From contig CAYJLF010000003.1 of the NCBI GenBank assembly GCA_964371055.1, positions 1 through 64,000 of the forward strand: 64,000 nt of DNA, given 5' to 3'. Shown in pieces: positions 48,217 to 56,188 of this stretch (position 1 is the stretch's first letter; every line of letters starts with the position of its first letter). The DNA comes from CAYJLF01 sp964371055 (GTDB lineage: Bacteria > Eisenbacteria > RBG-16-71-46 > CAIMUX01). The notes beneath the pieces were generated by a model that was not told the DNA's origin, did not search any database, and saw nothing but the letters and a program-made list of their open reading frames with translations. A program made the position numbers and the translations under genes.

Positions 48217-48606
48217 ATGGTTAGATCGCAGACGGTCTCGGTTGCTACCCTGAAGGCCATCGCCGACGCGTTCAATGCGCACGACCTGGACGCCATCATG
48301 GAGTTCTTCGCCGAGGGTTGCTCACTGGACATGCCCCGTGGGCCGGAGCCCTGGGGGGAGCGCTTCACGGGCAAGGCCGCTGTCCGCGAAGGGTTGGCCA
48401 GCCGCTTCATGGGACTTCCGGACGTGCACTACAGCGACGACCGGCATTGGGTGAGCGGCGATCGGGGGGTGTCGGAGTGGCTCCTGACCGGCACGGCTCC
48501 TGACGGCCGCTCAGTCCGCGTCCGTGGCTGCGACCACTGGGAGTTTCGGGATGGGAAGGTGACGAGGAAGGACTCGTACTGGAAGATCGTAGAGCGGCCG
48601 GCCTGA
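48217..48606 (+). CDS. NTF2-like (SnoaL) protein
   Basis: 129 residues from the ATG after GGGAGGAAA. LKAIADAFNAHDLDAIMEFFAEGCSLDMPRGPEPWGERFTGKAAVREGLASRF is the characteristic SnoaL start. Then DVHYSDDRHWVSGDRGVSEWLLTGTAPDGRSVRVRGCDHWEFRDGKVTRKDSYWKI is the strand-rich half. Members include cyclases and isomerases; substrate unknown. The 118 bases before it hold only a CGCTAGAGC that could be a lost core. Confidence 0.82.
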   Translation: MVRSQTVSVATLKAIADAFNAHDLDAIMEFFAEGCSLDMPRGPEPWGERFTGKAAVREGLASRFMGLPDVHYSDDRHWVSGDRGVSEWLLTGTAPDGRSVRVRGCDHWEFRDGKVTRKDSYWKIVERPA

Positions 48607-48628
48607 ACACCAGGCGCTCCATCCGGAG

Positions 48629-48676
48629 GATCAACCTGACGGCACTACGCGCCGCCGCTGAGCTGCCGTGTTGGGC
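48629..48676 (+). other. Possible decayed attC site (48 bp)
   Basis: GATCAAC to GTTGGGC with pairing ACGGCA/TGCCGT. Short and weak. The following 268 bases up to the next start hold no gene. Confidence 0.4.
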
Positions 48677-48944
48677 GGACAGGAACCCGACGAGCGGCGA
48701 CGATACGCGCCGTCGCGGGAATGCGACCCGGTTCTTTGTGGCTGGCGAGCTGTGCCGGCGCGGATCTTTGGCAGTGGCCACGATGGGAAACACGCCGGAC
48801 GCTTGGCCGAGGCGTTCGGCGGAGGCAAAGGGAGGATTGTCGCGGAACACGATGCAGAGCGCTGATCGATGGGCAGAGAGCACAGGATGGGTGCCAGACC
48901 CATCCGACACGCAGGAGACTCCCGACCAAGGAGAACGTCGAGAC

Positions 48945-49313
48945 ATGTCGCGGAACATCGAGACCGTCAACACCTACCTGGACGGATTTCGCAAGAACGA
49001 CCACGAGCAGATCCTATCCTGCCTGACCGACGACATTGAATGGACGGTCTTCGGCGCCTTCCACCTGGAAGGCAAAGAGGCCTATGACAGGGCCATCGAC
49101 GGCGCGCCCGAATTCATCGACCCTCCCGACCTGGAGGTCGTGCGCATGGTCGAGCAGGGCAACGTCGTCATGGCAGAGCTCACCGGCACGGCGAAGCGCG
49201 CCGCGGGTGGCGAGATGCGCATGTCCATGGCCGAGGTGTTCGTCATGCGTGACGGGAAGATCGCGGAACGTCGCGCCTGGGTGATCGTCCTCAGGGAGAA
49301 TGACTACCGCTGA
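48945..49313 (+). CDS. NTF2-like (SnoaL/ketosteroid-isomerase-like) protein
   Basis: 122 residues from the ATG 11 bases after AAGGAG; the open frame extends upstream without a domain. IETVNTYLDGFRKNDHEQILSCLTDDIEWTVFGAFHLEGKEAYDRAIDG, then strands VVRMVEQGNVVMAELTGTAKRAAGGEMRMSMAEVFVMRDGKIAERRAWV. This is the fourth NTF2-like protein in the window and is not close to the others. Confidence 0.82.
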   Translation: MSRNIETVNTYLDGFRKNDHEQILSCLTDDIEWTVFGAFHLEGKEAYDRAIDGAPEFIDPPDLEVVRMVEQGNVVMAELTGTAKRAAGGEMRMSMAEVFVMRDGKIAERRAWVIVLRENDYR

Positions 49314-49332
49314 GCGCGCACGGCACGGGCGT

Positions 49333-49396
49333 GCATAGCAGCCGGTTGCAGCAGAGAGGCTGCGACACGGCCGGCCGCTGAACCGGAGCACCGGGC
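49333..49396 (+). other. Decayed attC site (beta class), last one detected
   Basis: GCATAGC to ACCGGGC. Arms CAGCCGGTTGCAGCAG and GGCCGCTGAACCGG are still well paired, but both core boxes are mutated. Confidence 0.55.
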
Positions 49397-49491
49397 TGCT
49401 CAAATGAAGAGGCGAGGACACCTCGGCCGTGAGAGAATCGATTGCGCCGATGTCCTCTCCTGTCGATCCGATAGAAGGGAAAGGGTCGCAG

Positions 49492-49917
49492 ATGCGTCAG
49501 CTGCTGAAAGCGAGACTGGAGCGAGCCTTTGCTCTCACGGCAGATCTCGTCGAGAATCTCGACGAGGCTGCTCTCCGCGCGGATCTGCCGAATCTGCCGT
49601 CGAACCGGATGTCTGGTCAACTCTGGTGCGTGATCGGGGCCCGGGAGAGCTATTGCGCCGCGATCGAGGCCGGTGAATGGCAGGGGTTTTCGTGCAGCCT
49701 GAAGGAGCCGGGCGACAAGGTTGCGGTGCTGGCTGCGCTCCGGTCGTCGGCTGAGCGTTTATCCCGGATCGATTGGGAGTCCTTGGCTGATCGGCAGGTC
49801 CCGTTTGGGTTCGACCTCCTCGAGCACGAAATACAGCATCACGGCCAGCTGATCCGGTTTGTCTACGGCAACAGAATGTCGTTTCCTGAGAGCTGGAACG
49901 CACGGTATACCGTGTGA
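49492..49917 (+). CDS. DinB-like protein
   Basis: 141 residues from the ATG at 49492 (weak AAGGG upstream). A four-helix DinB-type pattern: MRQLLKARLERAFALTADLVENLDEAALRADLP, LWCVIGARESYCAAIEAGEW, and the last helix DLLEHEIQHHGQLIRFVYGN with the His cluster (HEIQHHGQ) that binds metal in DinB-like thiol transferases. Function unknown. Beyond the last detectable attC. Confidence 0.7.
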   Translation: MRQLLKARLERAFALTADLVENLDEAALRADLPNLPSNRMSGQLWCVIGARESYCAAIEAGEWQGFSCSLKEPGDKVAVLAALRSSAERLSRIDWESLADRQVPFGFDLLEHEIQHHGQLIRFVYGNRMSFPESWNARYTV

Positions 49918-50270
49918 GGAGTGCGCCCCCATGAGGGTCGCACGAGAGGCGCCGTCGCCATGGCGAGGCGGTGTAGGGGGCCTTGCGGAAGGCAAGGAAG
50001 TGTTGGATGACGACGGAAGTCGTGTGCCTCGGCGGAGGCCGCCAGGCCAGGGGGCGGCGCATCGATCGACCCGATGGTTGAAACGGATAGAGCGAAGGCG
50101 GTCGTGCGATCGCCTGGGAAGCTTCCGGAAGCTCTCCGGGATTACCACCGGGTGACCATCCGCAGCTGCACTCCCGGGTCGGACGGAGTTACAATACAGC
50201 AGGCGCGCCGTTTCCATCCCTGTGATCCGGCAGGGGTATGCCGTCTCACCGACGATAAGAGGAGGAAGCC
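49918..50270. other. Intergenic region with a relic of an NmrA-like gene
   Basis: No intact gene in 353 bases. At about 50087-50155 the + strand reads KAVVRSPGKLPEALRDYHRVTI, clearly related to residues about 27-49 of the NAD(P)-binding protein at 50443 (RAIVRSPGKLPETIRDHDLLSI). This is a decayed, truncated copy. The rest is GC-rich with no motif I recognise. Confidence 0.55.
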
Positions 50271-50420
50271 GTGGGATTCTTCAGCAAACTCCTCGCTAAG
50301 CTCGGCATCGGCAGGGACGACGCCGTCGCCGCGCCGGGACTCGTCTCGATGCTCGATCTGAACGACGACGGTAATCCGCTCGACGACATCCTGCGGATGG
50401 CCGGGAAGGTGATCCGATAG
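50271..50420 (+). CDS. Small protein with EF-hand-like loop
   Basis: 49 residues from the GTG after AGAGGAGGAAGCC. MGFFSKLLAKLGIGRDD start, then a DLNDDGNPLDDILRMAGK segment resembling a calcium-type D-x-N-x-D-G-x-x-x-D-D loop. Ends 22 bases before the next gene's ATG, so the two may be co-transcribed. No family assigned. Confidence 0.5.
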   Translation: MGFFSKLLAKLGIGRDDAVAAPGLVSMLDLNDDGNPLDDILRMAGKVIR

Positions 50421-50442
50421 AAGGGCGGGGTGGGCGAGCGGG

Positions 50443-51171
50443 ATGACGGTTCTTGTCGTTGGCGGGAGCGGGGCGACCGGGCGACTCCTCGTGGGAGAGC
50501 TGCTCCGTCGCGGCCAGAGGGTAAGGGCGATCGTACGATCGCCTGGAAAGTTGCCGGAGACCATCCGGGATCACGATTTGCTGTCCATCGTTCAGGCTAA
50601 CCTCCTCGACCTCCGCGATGACGCCTTGGCGCAGCACGTCAGCGGTTGTGCGGCGGTCGCATCGTGCCTGGGGCACAACCTGACCTTCAGCGGAATCTAC
50701 GGATCACCGCGGAGGCTGGTGACCGATGCGACTCGTCGTCTGTGCGAAGCTGTCCGGGCAACGCGTCCACAGCACCCCGTCAGGTTCGTGTTGATGAATA
50801 CTGCCGGCAACAGCAATCGCGACCTCGATGAACCCCGCTCCCTTGGGGAGCGCTGTGTGATCGGATTGATTCGCCTGCTGGTGCCTCCACACACAGACAA
50901 CGAAGGCGCGGCGGACTATCTACGCACCAGCGTCGATCCGAACGAAGGCGCAATCGAGTGGGTCGCTGTCAGGCCGGACACCCTCGTCGATGAGGACAGC
51001 GTCACCGAGTATGAAGTGCACCCGTCGCCCACCCGCAGCGCGGTTTTCAATGCGGGCAAGACCAGCCGCATCAATGTCGCGCATCTGATGGCGGAGCTGA
51101 TGACGGACGACGACACATGGAGCAGATGGAAGGGGCGGATGCCCGTGATCTACAACCAGGGACATTCCTAG
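50443..51171 (+). CDS. NAD(P)-binding atypical SDR (NmrA/YwnB-like)
   Basis: 242 residues. MTVLVVGGSGATGRLLVGELLRRGQRVRAIVRSP is the GxxGxxG Rossmann start of NmrA-like SDRs. VQANLLDL gives the second acidic turn. CAAVASCLGHN, PVRFVLMNTAGN, WVAVRPDTLVDED are typical later strands. No catalytic YxxxK, as usual for the atypical group. Likely a redox sensor or small-molecule reductase. Confidence 0.85.
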   Translation: MTVLVVGGSGATGRLLVGELLRRGQRVRAIVRSPGKLPETIRDHDLLSIVQANLLDLRDDALAQHVSGCAAVASCLGHNLTFSGIYGSPRRLVTDATRRLCEAVRATRPQHPVRFVLMNTAGNSNRDLDEPRSLGERCVIGLIRLLVPPHTDNEGAADYLRTSVDPNEGAIEWVAVRPDTLVDEDSVTEYEVHPSPTRSAVFNAGKTSRINVAHLMAELMTDDDTWSRWKGRMPVIYNQGHS

Positions 51172-51196
51172 CGCTCGAAAGATGTCGAAGGTGAGC

Positions 51197-51346
51197 ATGG
51201 ACACCACTACCGCAGATGCCAACGAGACCTCGGAACGGCGGTCTACATGGGAGACCCCGCTGCCGCCTGCTGGTATCCGACCGAAAACCCGGGACGCGCT
51301 CAAGGCAGTGTACCGCGAGTGCGCCGTGCCGTCAGGCGACAGGTGA
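51197..51346 (+). CDS. Small hypothetical protein
   Basis: 49 residues, ending one base before the next ATG. Disordered Thr/Glu-rich first half, then GIRPKTRDALKAVYRECAV. No ribosome site stronger than GGTGAG. It may be a real leader protein coupled to the next gene or the remnant of one. Confidence 0.3.
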   Translation: MDTTTADANETSERRSTWETPLPPAGIRPKTRDALKAVYRECAVPSGDR

Positions 51347-51347
51347 C

Positions 51348-51962
51348 ATGAAAGCGGCCGGGGCCAAGTACTACCTCCTTTCGAACAACGGCATCGCGCC
51401 TTGCACCGTTGATTCGGCGAGGTATGATTGGTCGCTGAGCCGCCACTGTGGGGAGTGTCGGGAGCCGCTGACTCTCCAGGAACCGGTTCGCCTTCCGCTC
51501 CAGGAGACGGCTATGGGTCGGGTCCCACTGAACATGGTCCACGCCTTTTCCAGGGTTGGCCTGATCCGCGGTGATCTGCTTGCGCTTCTGCCCCCGGAGG
51601 CGGTCAGGGAATGTCTGGTCCTCGGCCCGGTCGAAGACGGGAACGGAAGAGAGAACAGAAACTGGCGCTCCTTCTTCTCGCCATTCGAGGTTGTCGTGCG
51701 AGGCACGGACCACGTCGCCTTTCGGCGCTGTCCGGAGTGCGACTGGCCGTTCTACTTCGCCCTGGGGCGTCGGTATCTGTGTCCAGAACCGGTGCCTGCC
51801 GTTCCCCTCGCCCACGCTGGGTATGGACAACTGGTCGTAAGTCGGGAGCTGTTTCTCGGCATAGGCGACCTTCTCAAGAAGCGGGTGTCAACGCTGCCTC
51901 TGGAGGTGCACGATGAGCCCCGTGACGGACTCGGGTTGTTTCGCGCCGGCCCGTCTCGCTGA
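51348..51962 (+). CDS. Double-CxxC-motif protein (SitI6-like?)
   Basis: 204 residues from an ATG just after the small upstream frame. Two Cys pairs (HCGECREPLTLQEPVRLPL and CPECDWPFYFALGRRYLC) flank a helical region with GLIRGDLLALLP. The layout recalls the double-CxxCG proteins of the SitI6 immunity group known mainly from myxobacteria; this is a tentative comparison. The C-terminal part has SRELFLGIGDLLKKR. Confidence 0.5.
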   Translation: MKAAGAKYYLLSNNGIAPCTVDSARYDWSLSRHCGECREPLTLQEPVRLPLQETAMGRVPLNMVHAFSRVGLIRGDLLALLPPEAVRECLVLGPVEDGNGRENRNWRSFFSPFEVVVRGTDHVAFRRCPECDWPFYFALGRRYLCPEPVPAVPLAHAGYGQLVVSRELFLGIGDLLKKRVSTLPLEVHDEPRDGLGLFRAGPSR

Positions 51963-52083
51963 CGACCATGACGTTGGTCGCGCAGGTTGACAGATGGGCG
52001 CGAATCGGCTTTTCTGTGGCGCTCTGCAGGTGGGCTTGCGTCGAGACTGTCACTCTAAAACCGAAGACCAGGAGAGCCTGACC

Positions 52084-52542
52084 ATGTCCGATCTCACCAA
52101 CACCGTCCGCCTCCACCGCGTGATTCGCGGGACGCCCGATCGCGTCTACCGGGCGTTCCTCGACCCCGACGCGATGGCGAAGTGGGTTCCACCGTACGGA
52201 TTCACCGGCAAGGTCCATCAGATGGACGCGCGCACCGGAGGTGGATACCGCATGTCGTTCACGAACTTCAGTACAGGTAAGAGCCACTCGTTCGCCGGGA
52301 AGTACGTCGAACTCGTTCCGCAGGAACGGATCCGGTACACCGATGAGTTCGACGACCCCAACCTGCCGGGCGAAATGCAGGTCAAGGTCTCACTGCGACC
52401 GGTCGTGGGCGGAACGGAGCTGACGATCACGCAGGAAGGGATTCCGGCCGCGATTCCGGTGGAGTTCTGTTACCTCGGTTGGCAGGAATCCCTGTTGCAG
52501 CTGGCCGCTCTCGTCGAGCCTGAGATCCCGGATGGGGCCTAG
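52084..52542 (+). CDS. SRPBCC-domain (AHSA1-like) protein
   Basis: 152 residues from the ATG after CAGGAGAG. TVRLHRVIRGTPDRVYRAFLDPDAMAKWVPPYGFTGKVHQMDARTGGGYRMSF is the AHSA1/START-like opening. YVELVPQERIRYTDEFDDPN and GGTELTITQEGIP...GWQESLLQLAALVE close the fold. Binds hydrophobic ligands in known relatives; role unknown. Overlaps the next gene by 11 bases. Confidence 0.87.
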   Translation: MSDLTNTVRLHRVIRGTPDRVYRAFLDPDAMAKWVPPYGFTGKVHQMDARTGGGYRMSFTNFSTGKSHSFAGKYVELVPQERIRYTDEFDDPNLPGEMQVKVSLRPVVGGTELTITQEGIPAAIPVEFCYLGWQESLLQLAALVEPEIPDGA

Positions 52543-53122
52543 GCCGAATCCTCACGCGGAGACCGGGCCGGGGCCTGAAATCGAGACTGCCCGGCTCTCC
52601 CTCGCCAGGCTCTGCGCGGCCGACGCGGAGGCGCTGTACGGCTATCGTTCCCGGCCGGAGGTGTGCCGGTACCAGAGCTGGGAACCAAGGACTCTCGCAG
52701 AAGTCGTCGCCTTCATCGAGTCTCTCCGGGCGGTCCCGTTCGGCTCACCGGGCACATGGTTTCAGCTTGGGATCCGGTGGCGCGAAACGGGCGCGCTGAT
52801 CGGCGACTTGGGCGTGCACTTCCTGGACGATGGAGCGCAGGTGGAGATTGGCTTTACCGTGGCGCCGGATGCCCAGGGGAAGGGTGTCGGGACCGACGCC
52901 GTGACCGGGCTTCTGGACTATCTGTTCGGCCCCTTGGGCAAGCACCGCGCCTTCGCCTCCGCCGACCCGCGGAACGAGCGTTCCTTGCGCCTGCTGCAGC
53001 GCCTCGGCCTGAGACAGGAGGCGCACTTCGTCAAAAGCATCTGCTTCAAAGGGGAGTGGGCGGACGATGTCGTGTTCGCGATCCTGGCGTCGGAGTGGCA
53101 CGAACGACGGTTCGGCGCGTGA
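52532..53122 (+). CDS. GNAT-family N-acetyltransferase (RimJ/RimL-like)
   Basis: 196 residues. ETARLSLARLCAADAEALYGYRSRPEVCRYQSWEP is the RimJ-type opening, GDLGVHF, then VEIGFTVAPDAQGKGVGTDAVTGLLDYLF (acetyl-CoA P-loop QGKGVG) and RNERSLRLLQRLGLRQEAHFVKSICFKGEWADDVVFAIL. Complete, unlike the GNAT fragment at 44223. Acceptor unknown. Confidence 0.9.
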   Translation: MGPRPNPHAETGPGPEIETARLSLARLCAADAEALYGYRSRPEVCRYQSWEPRTLAEVVAFIESLRAVPFGSPGTWFQLGIRWRETGALIGDLGVHFLDDGAQVEIGFTVAPDAQGKGVGTDAVTGLLDYLFGPLGKHRAFASADPRNERSLRLLQRLGLRQEAHFVKSICFKGEWADDVVFAILASEWHERRFGA

Positions 53123-53200
53123 GGGATGCGGCCCCGCAGATGACTTGGATGACATCCACGGGGACCTGGATGAAAACTACGGGCGCGAAAGGGGCAAGGA

Positions 53201-53572
53201 ATGGAGCTGGGCGCGTTCTCGATCAGTCTGGCCGTGAAGAACCTTGAGGCTTCGAGGGCTTTCTACGCGAAGTTCGGCTTCGAGATCTTCGCCGGCGATG
53301 CCGCGCAGAAGTGGTTGATCCTGAAGAATGGCGATCACGTGATCGGGATCTTCCAGGGGATGTTCGAGAAGAACATCCTCACTTTCAACCCGGGCTGGGA
53401 CAGTAACGCTCGAGCCCTCTCCTCGTTCACCGATGTTCGCGAGCTGCAGCGCCGGCTGAAGGCGCAGGGAGTCGAGCCTCAGCAGGAGGCGGACGAAGCC
53501 ACCTCCGGGCCAGCCAGTTTCGTGGCGGTGGACCCGGACGGCAACCCGGTCCTGTTCGATCAGCACGTGTGA
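53201..53572 (+). CDS. VOC-family protein
   Basis: 123 residues. LGAFSISLAVKNLEASRAFYAKFGFEIFAGDAAQKWLILKNGDHVIGIFQG and GPASFVAVDPDGNPVLFDQHV are the two beta-alpha-beta-beta-beta halves of the VOC fold. Small-molecule enzyme or binding protein. The last + strand gene before the minus-strand backbone operon. Confidence 0.87.
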   Translation: MELGAFSISLAVKNLEASRAFYAKFGFEIFAGDAAQKWLILKNGDHVIGIFQGMFEKNILTFNPGWDSNARALSSFTDVRELQRRLKAQGVEPQQEADEATSGPASFVAVDPDGNPVLFDQHV

Positions 53573-53634
53573 GCCCTGCGGTCGCGGCGCAAGTCCGTTC
53601 CGCCGCGATGCAGAACGCCCGGCGCGGGCTCGTG

Positions 53635-54408
53635 CTACCCCTTCCGGCTGACGAAGGTCGCGCCGGCCTGACAGGTCGGGAGAAGCACCAGCTCGGCCAC
53701 GTTCATGTGGGCCGGCCGGGTGACGGCGTAGAGGGCCGCATCGGCCACGTCGTCCGGCGACAGCGGCTGCAGCCCCTGGTAGACCTTCTCGGCGCGGGCC
53801 GCGTCGCCGTGGAAGCGCACGAGCGAGAACTCCGTTTCGACCATGCCCGGGTCGATGGTCGTGACCCGAATCTCCGTGCCGTTCAGGTCGATCATCATCC
53901 CCTTGGAGATGGCCCGCTCCGCGAACTTCGAGGCGCAGTAGACGTTGCCGCCCGGATAGACCTCGCGACCGGCGATGCTGCCGATGTTGACGACGTGGCC
54001 GCGACCACGCCGCACCATCCCGGGCAGGACGGCGCGGCTGACGTAGAGGAGTCCCTTGACGTTGGTGTCGAGCATCTCCTCCCAGTCGGAGAGCTTACCT
54101 TCGTGCAGCTTGTCGAGTCCGCGCGAGAGCCCGGCGTTGTTGACGAGGATGTCGATGGCGGACCACTCCTCGGGGAGACGGCGGATCGCGGCTTCCACCT
54201 CGGGCTGTTGGCGGACGTCGAGCTCGAAGCAGTGCGTGGCGGCCCCGTGCTCCCGTCCCAGTTCCTCCGCCAGCTCGTGGACGCGCTCGACCCGTCGCGC
54301 GCAGAGCGCCAGACGCGCTCCTTCGGCCGCGAAGGCGCGCGCGATGGAGCAGCCGATGCCGCTGCTGGCTCCGGTGACCAGGGCGATGCGGTTGTCGAGT
54401 CGCTTCAC
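53635..54408 (-). CDS. Short-chain dehydrogenase (YdfG-like SDR)
   Basis: 257 residues from the GTG after AGGAAGA. Classical SDR: ALVTGASSGIGCSIARAF (TGxxxGIG), ILVNNAGLS (NNAG), VVNIGSIAGREVYPGGNVYCASKFA (Ser and YxxxK), TIDPGMVETEFS. Close to serine/3-hydroxy-acid dehydrogenases of the YdfG type. The second gene of a minus-strand operon, 20 bases after the YihY stop. Confidence 0.92.
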   Translation of the reverse strand: MKRLDNRIALVTGASSGIGCSIARAFAAEGARLALCARRVERVHELAEELGREHGAATHCFELDVRQQPEVEAAIRRLPEEWSAIDILVNNAGLSRGLDKLHEGKLSDWEEMLDTNVKGLLYVSRAVLPGMVRRGRGHVVNIGSIAGREVYPGGNVYCASKFAERAISKGMMIDLNGTEIRVTTIDPGMVETEFSLVRFHGDAARAEKVYQGLQPLSPDDVADAALYAVTRPAHMNVAELVLLPTCQAGATFVSRKG

Positions 54409-54428
54409 GGCAGTCTTCCTCCGTCCGG

Positions 54429-55907
54429 CTAGAAGTCGTCCCTCGGCCCGCGCGTCCATCCCCGGCCGTCAAAGCCCGGGAAGGGGATGACCTCCTGGCC
54501 GTGCTGGCGTGTCTGGGCGTCGAGCAGGTCGAGCAGCGATCGGTTCTCCCAGGTCTCGCGCATCGTGCGGTCGACATCGCCCAGCAGCGACTCGACCGTT
54601 CCGATCGCAGGATCGGCGTCGACCGCTTTGGGCTCCGTGCGGTCGGCCGGCGGGGACCCTGGCGCCTCCGCGTCCCTGGCCGCCCGGTTGCCGGCCACAC
54701 AGGTGTAGAGGTCGTAGACCGAAATCCGCTCCGGGCTGCGGGCCGGCACCAACAGCATCTCCCGCCGATCGGAGGAGAGCTGGTGGAGCACGCCGCCGTC
54801 CACCAGCGTCTCGGCGATGTTCATCACGAGGCGCAGGGGGAGACGCAGGCGGCGGGAAAGGTGAACGAGGTTCGGCGGCCTCTGCTCGTCGCGATAACAG
54901 CGCACCGCGTCGAGAGCGATGTGCATGCCGGCGCGCAACCTCTCCTGCAAGCCGGCCGCCATGGCCCCCATCTCCAGCCGGAAATCCTGCGCCGCATCCC
55001 GGGCGAAGGCGAGTTGTGCGCCGAAGAGCACGACGAGCCAGCTCACATAGACCCAGATCAGGAAGAAGGGGACGGCGGCCAGCGATCCATAGAGTGTGCC
55101 GTAGTGCGAGGCGTTCCGCATGTATGCGCCGTAGCCGAACTTCAGCGCTTCCCACAGCACGGCCGCCACCAATCCGGCGGGGAGCGAGGCGCGCAGGCTG
55201 ACGCGCACGTTCGGCATGATGGTGTACAACAGGGTGAACGCCAGTCCGGTCAGCAGCGTCGGCCCGAGGCGAAGTCCGATCCGGAGCAGGATCTCGAGCA
55301 TCGGGGAGCGGGTCACGAGCCAGGTGTTGAGGGCGGCCGTCTCCGCGCTGGCAGTGACGGAGAGTGAGAGTCCGATCAGGATCGGGCTGAACACCATGAG
55401 GGTCGTGTAGGTCGAGAAGCGCTGGAAGAGCGATCGGCCGCGGTGGACACCCCAGACGTCGTTGAATGCCTGTTCGATCGATCCCAGGAGGCCGAGCACG
55501 GCGCCGACCAGGACGACGACCGACAGCTCGCGGAACGCCCCCTGGTCGACGGCGGCGAAAAACTTGACGAGCCAGGACCGCGCCTGCTCCTGGTTGCCCG
55601 GGGAGAGCTGGTCGATGAGATACCGCTCGAGCTGGCTTTCGACCCCCTGCAGCGCTCCGACGGAGCGGAAGATCGACAGAGCGAGGACCAGCACCGGCCC
55701 CAGCGTCAGCAGGGTGGTGAAGGTCATGGCCGAGGCCCGAAGCTGGATCTTCCCCTTGGCCAGACCGGTCGCGAAGATAACGCCGACCCGAAGCTGCCGG
55801 AACGCCCACCGCTGGAGGCGCGAGACCGCGGCGAGGTCGGGCTCCCAGATGCGGGTGCGTAACAGCTCGTTGATTCTGCGCCAGTCGTTCTGGATCCGTT
55901 CCCACAT
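54429..55907 (-). CDS. YihY/BrkB-family inner membrane protein
   Basis: 492 residues. Six TM segments in the N-terminal 300: LRASAMTFTTLLTLGPVLVLALSIF (family signature), ELSVVVLVGAVLGLLGSIEQAFNDVWGV, TTLMVFSPILIGLSLSV, and a SHYGTLYGSLAAVPFFLIWVYVSWLVVLFGAQLAFA end. The C-terminal about 190 residues are cytosolic with a winged-helix-like part (LVHLSRRLRLPLRLVMNIAETLVDGGVLHQL). Formerly mis-called RNase BN. Transported substrate unknown. Confidence 0.92.
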   Translation of the reverse strand: MWERIQNDWRRINELLRTRIWEPDLAAVSRLQRWAFRQLRVGVIFATGLAKGKIQLRASAMTFTTLLTLGPVLVLALSIFRSVGALQGVESQLERYLIDQLSPGNQEQARSWLVKFFAAVDQGAFRELSVVVLVGAVLGLLGSIEQAFNDVWGVHRGRSLFQRFSTYTTLMVFSPILIGLSLSVTASAETAALNTWLVTRSPMLEILLRIGLRLGPTLLTGLAFTLLYTIMPNVRVSLRASLPAGLVAAVLWEALKFGYGAYMRNASHYGTLYGSLAAVPFFLIWVYVSWLVVLFGAQLAFARDAAQDFRLEMGAMAAGLQERLRAGMHIALDAVRCYRDEQRPPNLVHLSRRLRLPLRLVMNIAETLVDGGVLHQLSSDRREMLLVPARSPERISVYDLYTCVAGNRAARDAEAPGSPPADRTEPKAVDADPAIGTVESLLGDVDRTMRETWENRSLLDLLDAQTRQHGQEVIPFPGFDGRGWTRGPRDDF

Positions 55908-56188
55908 GAGGACGCGATTCTAAGCAGAAGGGCAACCCGGCGTCGAGTCGCAGGTTGCCCGGTCGCTTCATCGTTTCTTCACCGGCCCCTGACCGATCCT
56001 TCAGGTCTTATTGACCGTATCTTGGTTCGACGACACGCGTTACCGCTCTCTATCGTTGTTCCTGTTCGGTGCGTGTCCGCGGTCCGCGATGCGGGGGCTC
56101 CGCGAGATCGGTCGGTCGCGCGCCTGTCCTGGCTCTCTGTTTCCGTGTCTGACTGCAGCGAGATGAACCACCCACAGGAGGCCCAATC
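55908..56188. promoter_or_regulatory. Divergent intergenic region
   Basis: 281 bases separate the minus-strand operon from the surface-protein gene. A hairpin GGGCAACC/GGTTGCCC (55930-55937/55953-55960) lies just upstream of the YihY start and could regulate it. A TTGACC near 56010 could be a -35 for the + strand, but no good -10 follows. CAGGAGG precedes the ATG at 56189. Confidence 0.4.
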
